Shown here: positions 34,751-44,959 of the stretch, piece by piece
Layout: each line of letters begins with the position of its first letter
How positions within the stretch are numbered: position 1 is the first letter of the stretch
NCBI RefSeq assembly: GCF_013368755.1
Contig: NC_049565.1
Coordinates: forward strand, 62,001-126,000
DNA from: Talaromyces rugulosus
Lineage: Eukaryota > Ascomycota > Eurotiomycetes > Eurotiales > Trichocomaceae
Direction: 5' to 3'
DNA: 64,000 nt
Translations under genes and position numbers: made by a program
Notes under the pieces: model-generated
What the model saw: the letters and a program-made list of their open reading frames with translations, nothing else
What the model was told of the DNA's origin: nothing
Databases searched by the model: none

Positions 34751-35824
34751 CTAGCTAACTAGAGGATACACAAGCTTGGCGCCCGATACTTTCTTTGCTC
34801 TCAGTTCCTCCAGCCCCTGTTGGATATTTTCCAGTCCTTTATCCCGAACCTGAATTGGATGTGGCTTAATGAGTCCCTTTTCCAACAGCAGATTCAACCT
34901 GGCTGTCCAGTAAGCACCGAACTGAGCCAACTCGTCATCCTGCTTGCGATAGTGAGGCTCAGGCCAGGCGACTTCCTGCCCTAATAATGACGGGCCCATC
35001 ACCCAATCTGGAGAAATAACCTTTCGAGTCTGCGCTACTGCGGCAAAAAAGGGCTCCAGGGATGTATATTTACCACCAGGTCGACCAATAGCCTTGTAGC
35101 AGTACTGCATGCTACTTGTTGTGGATATACAATCAAGAACGTAACGCAGTCCATTCTTGGTGTACTTTTTGATCTGGTCAATGCTGTCGGGATTGTTGTA
35201 GTCAAAAGCTTCCACAGCACCATAGGATTTTACCAGCTCAAAGTTATTAGGAGAGCAAGTAGTAATGGGGACGTGGCCGGCCTATCGAAGAAGTTGCAGA
35301 CTGGCAGTTCCGCATGATGACGAACCACCGTATACTAGAACGCAGAGTGGCTTTGGCGCTAGCTCAAGTGGCCTTCCTATAATACCTAGCCTTTTGAAGA
35401 GAGCAAGGCCCGACGTCAAAAAGCTGATACCAAGCGTCGCCCCTTCCTCGAAAGTAAGGCTATGTGGTAGCTTAAGTAGGATCCATTCGACAGCTGCTGT
35501 GTACTGTGCGAATGCTCCAATAGTAGGATCTGCGGGATTCATGCCCACGACAGCGCTGCACACACGATCTCCCACTTTGAGGCCACATTTGGTAGCTTCC
35601 GGGCCCAGCTCGTCCACAGTGCCCGCAAAGTCGAAGCCCGCTACAGCATTGGGGATTACGTAGGGACCGACCAGCTTGGTATCAACTTGGCTTACTAAAA
35701 CCGCTTTAGTTTTGATCAGTACTCGTTCGCGGGCTATGGCAGGGATTGGAGCATCATGTACGAGTCTGCTTCCGTCTGTTGTCCCTACCCACGCGGACTA
35801 GAGATTCTGAGGGATTGGCCGCAT
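34751..35824 (-). pseudogene. trans-acting enoyl reductase / zinc-type alcohol dehydrogenase-like, two nonsense codons
   Basis: An intronless MDR-family frame from ATG 35824, keeping one reading frame to the stop at 34751-34753. Motifs are SAWVGTTDGSRLV, AVAGFDFAGTVDELG, KVGDRVCSAVVG, the cofactor motif VLVYGGSSSCGTASLQLL and the C-terminal YPLVS end. It resembles fungal stand-alone enoyl reductases that work with polyketide synthases, such as LovC-type proteins. TAG at 35798-35800 falls just before SAWVGTT, and TAG at 35282-35284 falls in the second helix of the NADPH fold (LQLLR, stop, AGHVPITT). There are no frameshifts. If translation began downstream the first stop could be bypassed, but the second cuts the cofactor domain. 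Confidence 0.78.
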
Positions 35825-36208
35825 CTTGAGGAACAAATAATCAAATGAAGAATAGACATATATCTTTGAGATAGCTTTTTTATGTCATATCACCGTGGTG
35901 CGGAAAGCAACTCTGCTGGCGACAGTCATCTTTATCTGATTCAGGTAAACGTTTTACAGGGATATTTGCGCATAGGACCCACCACTGAGACAACGATTCC
36001 GACTTTAATGTGGCGTTAAGAACATTCTCCGAATACCCCTGTCACAAATTCCGATAACACGTGATAGTATCGCACTTGCTCAAAAGTAGTTCACGGAAAA
36101 TGGTGGTAGTATTGCTGAACGCTATAGGAAGGCTAAATTCGTACACTTTAGATACAAGTGGGTGTTTATCCAGTAATTCATGTAGTATTTTCTAATAGTG
36201 GCAGCTAA

Positions 36209-36990
36209 TTAGTAAACTATTTGACCACTGACCCCAAGTCCTTCAAAAATTTCCCCTGAAAGACCACCGCAGACTTGCTCTACGAAGCCAGAATTGCCGC
36301 CCTTTGGGCCAATCGGGAGCGACCAGATCTTGATTTGGTGTCGGACCTTGAATGTCCACCTACGTCCCACATCACCAGCCTCGACAAAAGTCAATTCATA
36401 GCCGGTGTTTTTGTCATGGAAGTCGGCCGAAAGAGTACCCGTGCTACTCTCGTAGACCTTGCGCGTGAAAAGAGTGTCCTGAGATATGCTTTGCTCGTCT
36501 GGGCTGCCACAATGCTGGGGAGCGCACACTAGTTTGTTTTGATAAAAAAGCCTTGCAATTGGCCATTGCTGCTTCCCTAGCTCTTCTGTAGAGACGAGTA
36601 CTATGATCTGTATGACATAGGGTCCTAGGAATGAGCGCATAAAGTATGACTCGGATTGAATGGCCGACCATAGCTTGTCGCCCAAATATCTGTCAAAGCC
36701 TCCGTGACCGTTGAAAAAGGAAATATTTCTTGTACTTCCATCGCCTGGGAAGTGAAAAGTAATTTCCGAGATCAAATCAGCCCTTCCAATTGGTCGCAAG
36801 TAGCTCACGTACGGTCCGAGACTGGGGCTAGTACTCAGTCCCGAATCTCCAGACTGGCCTTGAAAGATGGCTGTTCCGGTGGCAAGTCCTGGAATACAGA
36901 CGGCAACATTAATTTGGTTGTCGATTTTGTGGTAAGTGAATGAAACACTGGTACTGTGATCGGTCGTCCTCCAGACACGTAATATGTCAT
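36209..36990 (-). CDS. CrtC/AttH-type barrel protein (Diels-Alderase or hydratase-like), 5' end unclear
   Basis: A single open frame of about 260 codons without a good ATG; its own first start-like codon is GTG at 36808. The readable protein includes [89 protein letters not shown] and [16 protein letters not shown]. This order resembles the two-barrel fungal family that includes decalin-forming Diels-Alderases and hydratases in polyketide clusters. A complete member has 350-400 residues, so roughly the first 100 are missing or lie in an unrecognised exon upstream, perhaps within the short frame ending near 36835 that begins at ATG 37110. No stop interrupts the part seen. The family call is tentative. 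Confidence 0.45.
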
Positions 36991-37456
36991 GTCAGCAAAG
37001 CTGCACACTCCCAGCTGCAACTGAAAATTGCGACTTGAGCACCCATCAAGTATGCTTATGTGGGATACGATGTATGCGGCCTGGAATACGATAGAATACG
37101 ATGTTTGCATTGTGGGATATGAGATGCAAAACAAGCTTTGCTTAATTCGTTCAGATCTTAGCTATCAATCAATTCAGATTTACCATCTTAACATTTGAAA
37201 CATGCGAGTCAGTTGAAGGAGGCGAATCCGATGTCACTTAGTAAACCTCGCGGTAGGTATTCTTGTCGCCATCCTTGTGCCGAGAAGACTTCACCCTTTT
37301 TTTTGGTTTTTTTGTTCTTTCTTTTTTTAAAAAAAATAAAAAAAAAGGCTTTATTGCTCATGATAACTGTTGGGAGTTACAAAACACCAAGTCACATGTA
37401 CAAGAAAAACAAAGGTCATGTTGGTGCAAGATCAAAAGCCTGGGAAAGCTTGAAAT

Positions 37457-38308
37457 ATGTCCTCAGCTCCAGAAAATCGACAACATTCTCTTCGGTCTGC
37501 CTGCGAGCGCTGTAGGCTGCACAAACTCAGATGCACCGTACCACCGCAGCAAGATCCCCAACTACCTGCGCAATGTACTCGATGCACACGTGCAAAGGCA
37601 AAGTGCGATTTTAAGCACAGAGCTCCGCCAAAGCACCGAACCTCTGCAATTGACCGACCATTTGCGTGCGACTCTACAAAGCCAGCGGCAGCAACGATGC
37701 AATCGGACTCGATGAGCTACATGAGCTCGCGTCGTGTAGAGTTGCCTCCATCAGCCCACTCATTCAAAACCTCAAGTGTCTGGGAGACCTTGTTGGATAA
37801 GACGACACCACAGGAGCCAAGGGCTGACTTTAACAGCCTTTTCCGTCCAGCTGTGCTGTTTGACCTGCAAAGTATAAACCAGGATGAGGTTGACCTTTCT
37901 GCCTCTGCATTATCCACCACAGAGCTGGATTTCTAATCGGCGCACAGGGAACATGAGTCATTTGCAATGCCGCTTTCGCCTTGCCTGGGATACGACAGTC
38001 TAGATGAATTTACTGCTCTGCATGAACAGCGAGGCATTAACGACGCAAGTTCCCTCAAAGCTGTTCGGATGTTGTTGTTGGGTGCGTTCCAGGCTGCCGA
38101 GGCTTCACTCGGCCTACCCAGTTCGCTGACAGTGCTCAACTCCAAACCGGCTAGTAATGAAACAGATTCATTACAGCACTATTTGCTACATTCTCCGATA
38201 AAACAGTGTGTTGCGTTTGACAATCGCCATCTAGAAAAGACGTTAATTAGTTTGGTGACACATGTGGAAACCCTGAAAGAGCTTCTTAGAGCGCAGAATG
38301 GTCTTTGA
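37457..38308 (+). pseudogene. AflR-like Zn2Cys6 pathway regulator with premature TAA
   Basis: The ATG at 37457 starts a regulator with a complete binuclear zinc cluster at about residues 16-53 (CERCRLHKLRC, then CTRCTRAKAKC after a 13-residue gap). A basic linker KHRAPPKHRTS and a Ser/Thr-rich region follow. At 37934-37936 TAA replaces an expected sense codon, perhaps CAA. The same frame runs on without further lesions to 38308, through PLSPCLGYDSLDEFTALHEQ and the C-terminal helix HLEKTLISLVTHVETLKELL typical of AflR-type cluster regulators. The truncated 159-residue product would keep DNA binding but lose the activation domain. Loss of the local regulator agrees with the decay of its neighbours. 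Confidence 0.82.
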
Positions 38309-38975
38309 TAATGTTTGCGGTTACTTATGGCTAGGATTAATGACAACTATGACGATACAAGAGATTCGTTACTTTTATTTTTGTTGAGTTTGAAGTGAAT
38401 TATAAACGTAAAGCACTGTTTACCCTTACAGGTTTTGACGTGGCTGAACCCCACATGCAAAAGTTCCATCTCAATATTAAAAGGGCTATATATTAATGTA
38501 ATGTCCCGTGCGGATTATATGTAGCATATAATATACGCTAGCGAACAAAATATCAAAGCAAACGTGGCTGTTTATTCATTAGATATCTACATTACACGGG
38601 CACAAGCCAATTCCGACATCCAAAACCAAGATCATTACTTCTCGTTTGCTAGCTGGCCAGATCTTGAGGTTGCGGGTCCTCATCTCCTTCGACGGTAGTC
38701 GGGCTGCGAGTTGTTTTCATATAAAATCTATTGCTAATACTTAGAATTAAATTTAATTATTTTAAAAAGTTAACTTTAAAATTCAATATATTTATTTATA
38801 TGGACAAACCTGTACAAATACCGTCCCACCATCGATCCTTACTTTGTTTCTTTGCACGAAGGACGTATGAGTGCTTTGAGTTGGGCAAGATCCACTCCTT
38901 TATACAGGGTTCCTTAACTATTTTTAAATAGAAGAAAATGATTTTGGGTGAGGCCCAGAATGTGAGACTATCAGT
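38309..38975. other. AT-rich region between the decayed locus and aguA
   Basis: 667 bp at the boundary between the secondary-metabolite remnant and the carbohydrate genes. Only short low-complexity frames are present. Confidence 0.5.
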
Positions 38976-41474
38976 TTAATCTATGACTCCCTGTGGGAGG
39001 AAAGCCACGTAATCTAGAGGTGCAGGCTCAACTCCATCAGGTGTGCCAACAATCTTCAGCGTGTCACCCTTGTTAATCTTGACTCCGCGAAACTTGATGC
39101 GCGTGGCTGAGTGGCCATCCAGATAAATCGATGGGGTGTGGCTAAACGTGTTCTCACTATTTCCCAACCACTCGCCGACCTGCTTTCCATTCAAATAGAT
39201 CTGCCAGCGAGACTGGCCGCCGTAGAGGTCATAGTAATTCACAACAAGGTCATAGGTTTCTGAGGGAAAGTTGAGTCTGGTTGTAGCTGTACCCACTGTA
39301 TCATTTGAGATGGTGACTATAGCGATAGACTTGGCGGCCGTTTCAAATGGATTGACTGTATATTGCTTGTAGCCATCTAGCAACATGCTCTCCGCTTCGA
39401 TACGCCATGGGTGATGGCCGACACGATTTAATGCATCAGGAATCCCAGAAAGGTTGTAGTAGAAGTCGTTGATCGCATCTCGCCAGATGATGGAATGCCC
39501 AGTTTGGTAGTCAAGTTGGCGACGGACGGCCTTGTGCCGCTCGTCATCAATCTTCCCCTTCAACGAATCCCATTGGACAAGGAATGTCTGTGCTGTCTCT
39601 ACGCCGCTATAGTGGGCATCGTAAAAGTGCTGGATGACGGTCTTGCCCGAATGTAAACGGTGGGTATAGTTGACGTGATGGAACCATAGGAGAAGATTGT
39701 CAGGCGTGGTATCGATGTTCTCGTACATAGCGGCAATTTCAGTGGGATACTGGCCGGAGAATCCAGTGCCATTGCTCACTGTACGATCCATTCCAATCGT
39801 TGTATGATCTGCGCGGGTCCATTGGCCCCAGCCATTGTTGTCTTGAGAAGCAGGGTTAGGACCATAGTGGGTATACAAAATATCAGTCAGTGTTTGAATC
39901 CCAAGATTACCAGTGTAGTTTTCGTAAGCTGGCCAAGACTCCATGGACATTTGTGTGATGGTGTCGAGCACCGTGCGATCCAGACCAAAGGTTAGACGGA
40001 TCCAGTCTTGTAGAATGCTTTGGGAATCGTCTGCGGGATCCCACGCCAGGCGGCCATAAGCATAAAGGTTAGACATGGACAGGTGGCCCCCAAGCCAGGT
40101 TGTGTTGGATCCAACGTTTACAACAGCAGCTGATCCACCTAGTTTGCGGTTGAAGCGTCTGCCAGTGATAATATCACGAACTAAAGATGGCTTGTGGTCG
40201 ACACGGAGATCAAAATCCAAGACGGTTTTCCAAAGCGGAGGAAGGTAAACGAGATGCGATTGCTGCCCAAGGTACTCCTGGGTGACTTCCAGCTCAATGG
40301 CAGTGCTGGTATTGAACAGGTTCGCAAACAATGGCGATGTCGGCTCGCGCACCTGGAAATCAATAGGTCCGTATTTGATCTGCAAAACTACATTTTCCTC
40401 AAACTCGCCGTCTAAATATTTGAATTCCATTGCAGCTTTGGCACGATCCGCTTTCCAATTAGATTCATTGAGTTGGTTGTAGACAAAAGCGCGGAACATA
40501 ACAATGCCTCCATAAGGATGCAGTGCCTTAGCGAAGAGATTTGCGCCCTGGGCTAAGGTTCTATTGTACGTCAAGGGCCCTGGCTGTCCTTCGGAGTTCG
40601 CTTTGACAAGATAGCCAGCCATATCAGGAACACGCTGGTATATCTGATCCGTGATGTTGGACCACCATTTGATGACAGAGGAATCGAGAGGATCGAACGT
40701 ATCAAGACCGCCTAGTGTTTCTGGAGAGGCAAAGTTGAGGGAAATTCCAATTTGCACACCATATGGCCGCAACGCGTCGGCGATCCTGCCAAGTCCCTTC
40801 ATATTTTCTTGGTCCAGGAGAGTGGCATTTGCGTTCACATTGTTGACAACCGCGGCATTGATTCGGGCTGAGGCGAGTAAACGGGCGTACTGGGTGACTC
40901 GGGACAAATCATCGACAACTGCACCATTCTTAAAGAAGATTGACGAACCACCGTAGCCCCGTTCAATGCTTCCGTCCATATTATCCCATTGATTCACCCA
41001 TCGAATCGCGGCAGAGGGATTTGAGGCGTACGACACCTCGGAAAAGTTTCCCTGTGCCAGCATCGACAGGTACTCAAAGGCACCGTAAAGTGCTCCACGC
41101 TCATTCTGGCCCAAAATTTGAACCTTGTTGCCCCAAGTACTGAGCCAAAATCCATCTTCGTCCAACTCCGGGACTCCGTTTAAAGAACCGCACGCAATTT
41201 GATACTGCTCCACAGTCCCGACAATGGCGGCAGATGAGGAGTTTTCACACTGCTCGTGGCTGACTTCAGCGTGAGTACCATAGATACCCTTCAATCCATT
41301 CTGCAACTCTGCCCCTGCAACGTATACAGGGCTGGCCTCGGTCGTATTGAGGACAACAATATGGGCAGGCAGCTTTTGATCGTTATATGGTAGAGGTGCA
41401 TATCGCAGCCAGCCATCCAAGCCATTCTCAGCGGAAACTAGGCTCAGGGTGGCAAAAAAGAAGAGGACTCGCAT
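38976..41474 (-). CDS. aguA: secreted xylan alpha-1,2-glucuronidase, GH67
   Basis: Intronless frame of 832 residues with a signal peptide (MRVLFFFATLSLVSA). It removes 4-O-methylglucuronic acid side groups from xylo-oligosaccharides outside the cell. It has all three GH67 parts: an N-terminal domain, a central barrel and a C-terminal helical domain. The general acid is E295 in KANSEGQPGP, and the two candidate bases are D372 in KYGPIDFQVREP and E400 in TQEYLGQQ. The substrate strands WVNQWDNMDGSIERGYGGSS and TTWLGGHLSMSNLYAYGRLAWDP are conserved. Length is the usual 830-840 of fungal AguA. Many N-glycosylation sites fit secretion. Upstream lie an XlnR-like and a CreA-like site. No lesion is seen. 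Confidence 0.95.
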   Translation of the reverse strand: MRVLFFFATLSLVSAENGLDGWLRYAPLPYNDQKLPAHIVVLNTTEASPVYVAGAELQNGLKGIYGTHAEVSHEQCENSSSAAIVGTVEQYQIACGSLNGVPELDEDGFWLSTWGNKVQILGQNERGALYGAFEYLSMLAQGNFSEVSYASNPSAAIRWVNQWDNMDGSIERGYGGSSIFFKNGAVVDDLSRVTQYARLLASARINAAVVNNVNANATLLDQENMKGLGRIADALRPYGVQIGISLNFASPETLGGLDTFDPLDSSVIKWWSNITDQIYQRVPDMAGYLVKANSEGQPGPLTYNRTLAQGANLFAKALHPYGGIVMFRAFVYNQLNESNWKADRAKAAMEFKYLDGEFEENVVLQIKYGPIDFQVREPTSPLFANLFNTSTAIELEVTQEYLGQQSHLVYLPPLWKTVLDFDLRVDHKPSLVRDIITGRRFNRKLGGSAAVVNVGSNTTWLGGHLSMSNLYAYGRLAWDPADDSQSILQDWIRLTFGLDRTVLDTITQMSMESWPAYENYTGNLGIQTLTDILYTHYGPNPASQDNNGWGQWTRADHTTIGMDRTVSNGTGFSGQYPTEIAAMYENIDTTPDNLLLWFHHVNYTHRLHSGKTVIQHFYDAHYSGVETAQTFLVQWDSLKGKIDDERHKAVRRQLDYQTGHSIIWRDAINDFYYNLSGIPDALNRVGHHPWRIEAESMLLDGYKQYTVNPFETAAKSIAIVTISNDTVGTATTRLNFPSETYDLVVNYYDLYGGQSRWQIYLNGKQVGEWLGNSENTFSHTPSIYLDGHSATRIKFRGVKINKGDTLKIVGTPDGVEPAPLDYVAFLPQGVID

Positions 41475-41540
41475 AGTTGCATCTAGAGGCCAGGCAGAGC
41501 TATTGGGTGTATAGCGACAAGTCCAAAATCAAGGTTATCC

Positions 41541-41546
41541 CCCCAG
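41541..41546 (-). promoter_or_regulatory. candidate CreA site upstream of aguA
   Basis: CTGGGG on the minus strand, matching the SYGGRG consensus for the carbon-catabolite repressor, 67 bp before the aguA start codon. Short motif, so chance occurrence is possible. Confidence 0.35.
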
Positions 41547-41612
41547 TGAAGGAACAACAACCAGATTGGCAGGTTCTTGTGTAATAATACATTTTCTGTG
41601 CACTAGGCTTTA

Positions 41613-41618
41613 GGCTAA
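41613..41618 (+). promoter_or_regulatory. candidate XlnR site upstream of aguA
   Basis: GGCTAA, matching the GGCTAR consensus of the xylanolytic activator XlnR, about 140 bp upstream of the aguA start. Its known role as regulator of aguA genes in Aspergillus makes it plausible; the single six-base match is weak by itself. Confidence 0.4.
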
Positions 41619-42676
41619 AATCGTTTGGCTTTGGCCGAATATTTCAGGCTATAGTCACAGACTCAGTTAAAATTGTTAGTGAGCTAGTTGAATTGCGGGG
41701 ATGCGGACCCTACGCACGACGTGGGGGGTTTATCCTTGTTCGCGGTTAACGGCTTGCTTGCAGGCATGTGATGCGATTCTGAAAAACGATATTCATTTGG
41801 GCCAATTAAGACTGCGGAGTAAATTGGAATGCATACCTCGTTATTTATTGGCCGATCAAATGTTAATATGGTCCGCAAACGATTCGACAAGACCACTCAC
41901 GCAAGGCATTGTTATTGACTTTGCTAGAGACTAGTAGCCCCGTGCAAAGATTGGGAATGTGTATCAAAACCGATATTTCAAGTAACTAGTCTTGATCCTC
42001 TTGCTATGATCACCGCATAAGCACTCCTATCTGAATATCGGACATGGATCAAAACTATCACGGTATCCCGATTAATATTATGGACAGTGGGGGTACACCA
42101 CCAAATTAAAACGATGCAAGGAACTAAACAAGCACGCTGGGATTATAAGATTTACGAAACCTTGGGCCAAGCCATCTTCATCGATATGCTCGATTGCTTG
42201 AATACACTCGTCAAGCCCGGTCCACAGAGCATCTAGTTGCCATTTTAGCCGGAAGGTGAGGTAGGCGCAAGCACTTGAGTGTCGATAATATGAGGCCTAT
42301 GGGGAAACATTAAGAGATGGTATTGTTTCCACTAAGGAAAGGCTGATTTAGCGCCTAAACTAGATGGTTCTGTACGGTAAATCTCGCGACATCTCCCAAT
42401 TCCGAAACCTAATCGGGATTCTTTGTTGGCGACCTACTTTGAGTTTAGAATACAAGTATATTTTCTTTCTATGCCGTCCTAATACACGTAGTATTGGACA
42501 GAGTGCGTGTGGACGTCATACTTGGACTATTTGGAGACTTTTCTATGGGCTTCTTTATGCATGCCTATATATCGTAATATATTCTAATTTGTTTTCGAGT
42601 GATCTCGAATTGGCATCCAATTTTGTATTCTGAACAATGTTTGTTTTCTAATTCTCATAGCAAATTATAGCGTGCT
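41619..42676. other. intergenic region upstream of aguA
   Basis: About 1.06 kb without a supported gene. A 77-codon plus-strand frame at 41701-41934 shows no family features and is left out. Confidence 0.5.
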
Positions 42677-43435
42677 TCAAAGTCGTTCTCGATCTCTTCT
42701 ATACACGTCTTCATCCCCGAGAGCCCGAAGAGCCGCGCTCGATACGGGGTCGCCCCTCTTGACTACGCGTGAGCATAATTCATATGCTGCCCTAGCATTC
42801 CTCATCGATTCTTTGCCCTCGAAACAGTGGATATTAAATATATAGCGGCTAAAATAGTCCGTAGTCAGCACATCTTCAGAATCTCGCCGCAGCAGACGAT
42901 GGGTGTGGCCCCATTCATCAGGTCCCGGGCTCCTAATTATCTTTAGGAATTCCACAAACTGGTTATCATCGTTCCAGATGTTGAGTTTATTCCTTTTTGA
43001 ATGCGATTCTTGAGCAGACTTTTGGCGTTGCGTCATGTACTCCTTAATCGTGTCGACATGGTTCTCGTACTGGCCATTATCACTTTTCCATTTGACAGAC
43101 CGCAGGAGAGAGGCGTTGTGACTCCCAATACCGAAAAGAAACACACACAGAGCCTTTTTACCGTGGAAAACAAACGAGTTGAAGGTATAAAGTACTCGGC
43201 GTGCCTCGTCGTAAACTTGACGACTCACTGCGAGAAGGGCGAGGAGGTTCACTGGGGGGTTATGTTGGAGCCAGACCCCTCTCACCGGGTCAACAGAATG
43301 CTTTTGGAAATCTGCATCGAGTTCTATTCTTTCAAAACATATTATGGCTTTGTATATCATTTCACGTAGTTCTAGTCGTATCCCCTCCGGTCGAAACGTC
43401 AGCGAAATTGCATCATCATATTTCGGTTTAATCAT
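42677..43435 (-). CDS. 2EXR/F-box-like protein of unknown function
   Basis: Open frame of 252 residues from the ATG at 43435 (the upstream TTG is not used). Near the N-terminus GIRLELREMIYKAII resembles the LPxELRxxIY opening of fungal 2EXR or F-box-like proteins. It is followed by VNLLALLAVSRQVYDEARRVLYTFNSFVF, which is the second hallmark of that family. The C-terminal half is polar, with many Arg and Asp. Such proteins form large lineage-specific sets in ascomycetes and are intracellular; their function is mostly unknown. The exact N-terminus is uncertain, because a small upstream exon could supply the usual Leu-Pro start. Confidence 0.65.
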   Translation of the reverse strand: MIKPKYDDAISLTFRPEGIRLELREMIYKAIICFERIELDADFQKHSVDPVRGVWLQHNPPVNLLALLAVSRQVYDEARRVLYTFNSFVFHGKKALCVFLFGIGSHNASLLRSVKWKSDNGQYENHVDTIKEYMTQRQKSAQESHSKRNKLNIWNDDNQFVEFLKIIRSPGPDEWGHTHRLLRRDSEDVLTTDYFSRYIFNIHCFEGKESMRNARAAYELCSRVVKRGDPVSSAALRALGDEDVYRRDRERL

Positions 43436-43753
43436 ACTACAATCCAAGTGGTCACTTACCCAGAGGAAGACGAAAAAAATTAAAAATATCCCCTTTGGCC
43501 GCCATACATGGATCTTGTGAGGCTCTGGGTCAAATGGAGGTGGCTTCGCGTTGTCTTTGTAATCGTCACCGTAATGTCAGTGATAAAAAACGTGCTCCTT
43601 GAACTTTCGTAAATCACTAATTTCCACCGCACAGGATGGACAGCGGTAGGAAATCTTGTCCCCGTGGAAGTGATCCTTTAAGATCGACAGGAACGATACC
43701 GTGGTAAAGGTAAGCTAATCAGAACTGAGCGCCGAGGCGCTTGGGTGCGGCAA

Positions 43754-43789
43754 CGCAATCGTTCCCGCAATCGTTCTCGCAATCGTTCT
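43754..43789 (+). repeat. 12-bp unit repeated three times
   Basis: CGCAATCGTTCC followed by two copies of CGCAATCGTTCT. Confidence 0.9.
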
Positions 43790-43953
43790 ATGGGCCGGGC
43801 CGGATACTGTGATTCTCCAGGCTATTATTGTACTTGATACGAGGGTGGTATCTAGATCAGAATGTGCAATTCAAATATCAGTCTCATCTCAGAGGTCTGA
43901 TTCTCAACATATAGTCAGTCGGGCGTGTAATTGTCATATATCTGCACAGATTG

Positions 43954-43977
43954 AAAAAAAAAAAAAAAAAAAAAAAA
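43954..43977 (+). repeat. 24-bp poly-A tract
   Basis: Uninterrupted run of 24 A. Confidence 0.9.
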
Positions 43978-44959
43978 TCCCAAGGGCCGCCAGTGCGGCG
44001 GTTACATATGTATATAGAGATACATAAAATAATCACACTGTCGCTACATTACGGGCCATAAGTGATCAATGATGATTTGCACTTTATAGAGTGAATATTA
44101 TTTGAAGCCAAAATGCAAATGAAATGATTTACTACAAGGAAATCTACTATTAGTGTAATCTAGCCCAGGTCCCCCCTTTTCCCTGGAGGACCTATTTTTA
44201 CGCCCTTTACTAAGCAAAAGTGCGGCCGAAAAAGATTCAAGATAATGGCATGAGTGAGATATGTATACGTTATTACATCCTTGCATTAGAGAAAATAGCC
44301 TTTTACCAATTGATCCGATCAGTCTTTACCAGGAATTTGAACATGCTGGTGGTACCTTCACCATTAAAAAATAAAGCACTAAACTACCTGCAACAAGACG
44401 CGAGCCTAGGGCAATAGTAACCAGCTATATAATTTTCCGAGTGGCTTAGCCATCATGCGAATTGATATCATTGTATAGACAAATTCAAGCCATGCTCACT
44501 TGCAGCTGCGATCCATAAAACCGTGGTTTGCCCTTTTTTTTGTGGGGACAAAAGGAGATATGGATCGATTTACAACAGGGTCGACACAATAATAACCTCT
44601 GCTAAGGGTGTGGGCTGTGTATGAATGCGACACTGGCAGCCGTGATCTGCAGAACCAACACTACCAACACATTTTGATTCTCCTTCCAGAGCTTTCTATT
44701 GGACAATCAATATCCAGCACGCCTAGTGAGAATTTCAGCCACAAAATAATGGCAAAACATGCCGCGTTAGGTGGTATTTCGCACTTCCGGCCATTGGTGG
44801 AGCACCGATCAATTTTTCCCAGGTATTGTTGCTTAGCATTTCGTAACCAGTGACATATTTAAGGGGCATGGCACTCGAGGTTTAACCACTCTTCACAAAT
44901 TTAAGGTCAATCGTTCTTTTATTCCTACCACCTTCAGCGACACAAGAAAAACTAGAAAG

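Larger units (their letters stand above)
43436..44959. other. intergenic region with simple repeats
   Basis: 1.5 kb without a supported gene. It holds a 12-bp tandem repeat and a poly-A tract. Confidence 0.5.

Noticed and set aside
37195..37715. Frames of 106 and 150 codons over the start of the AflR-like gene
   Set aside because: They are out of frame with the zinc cluster and include translated poly-T/poly-A sequence.
41701..41934. 77-codon plus-strand frame upstream of aguA
   Set aside because: No signal, domain or splice partner; it also overlaps an equally long minus-strand frame.
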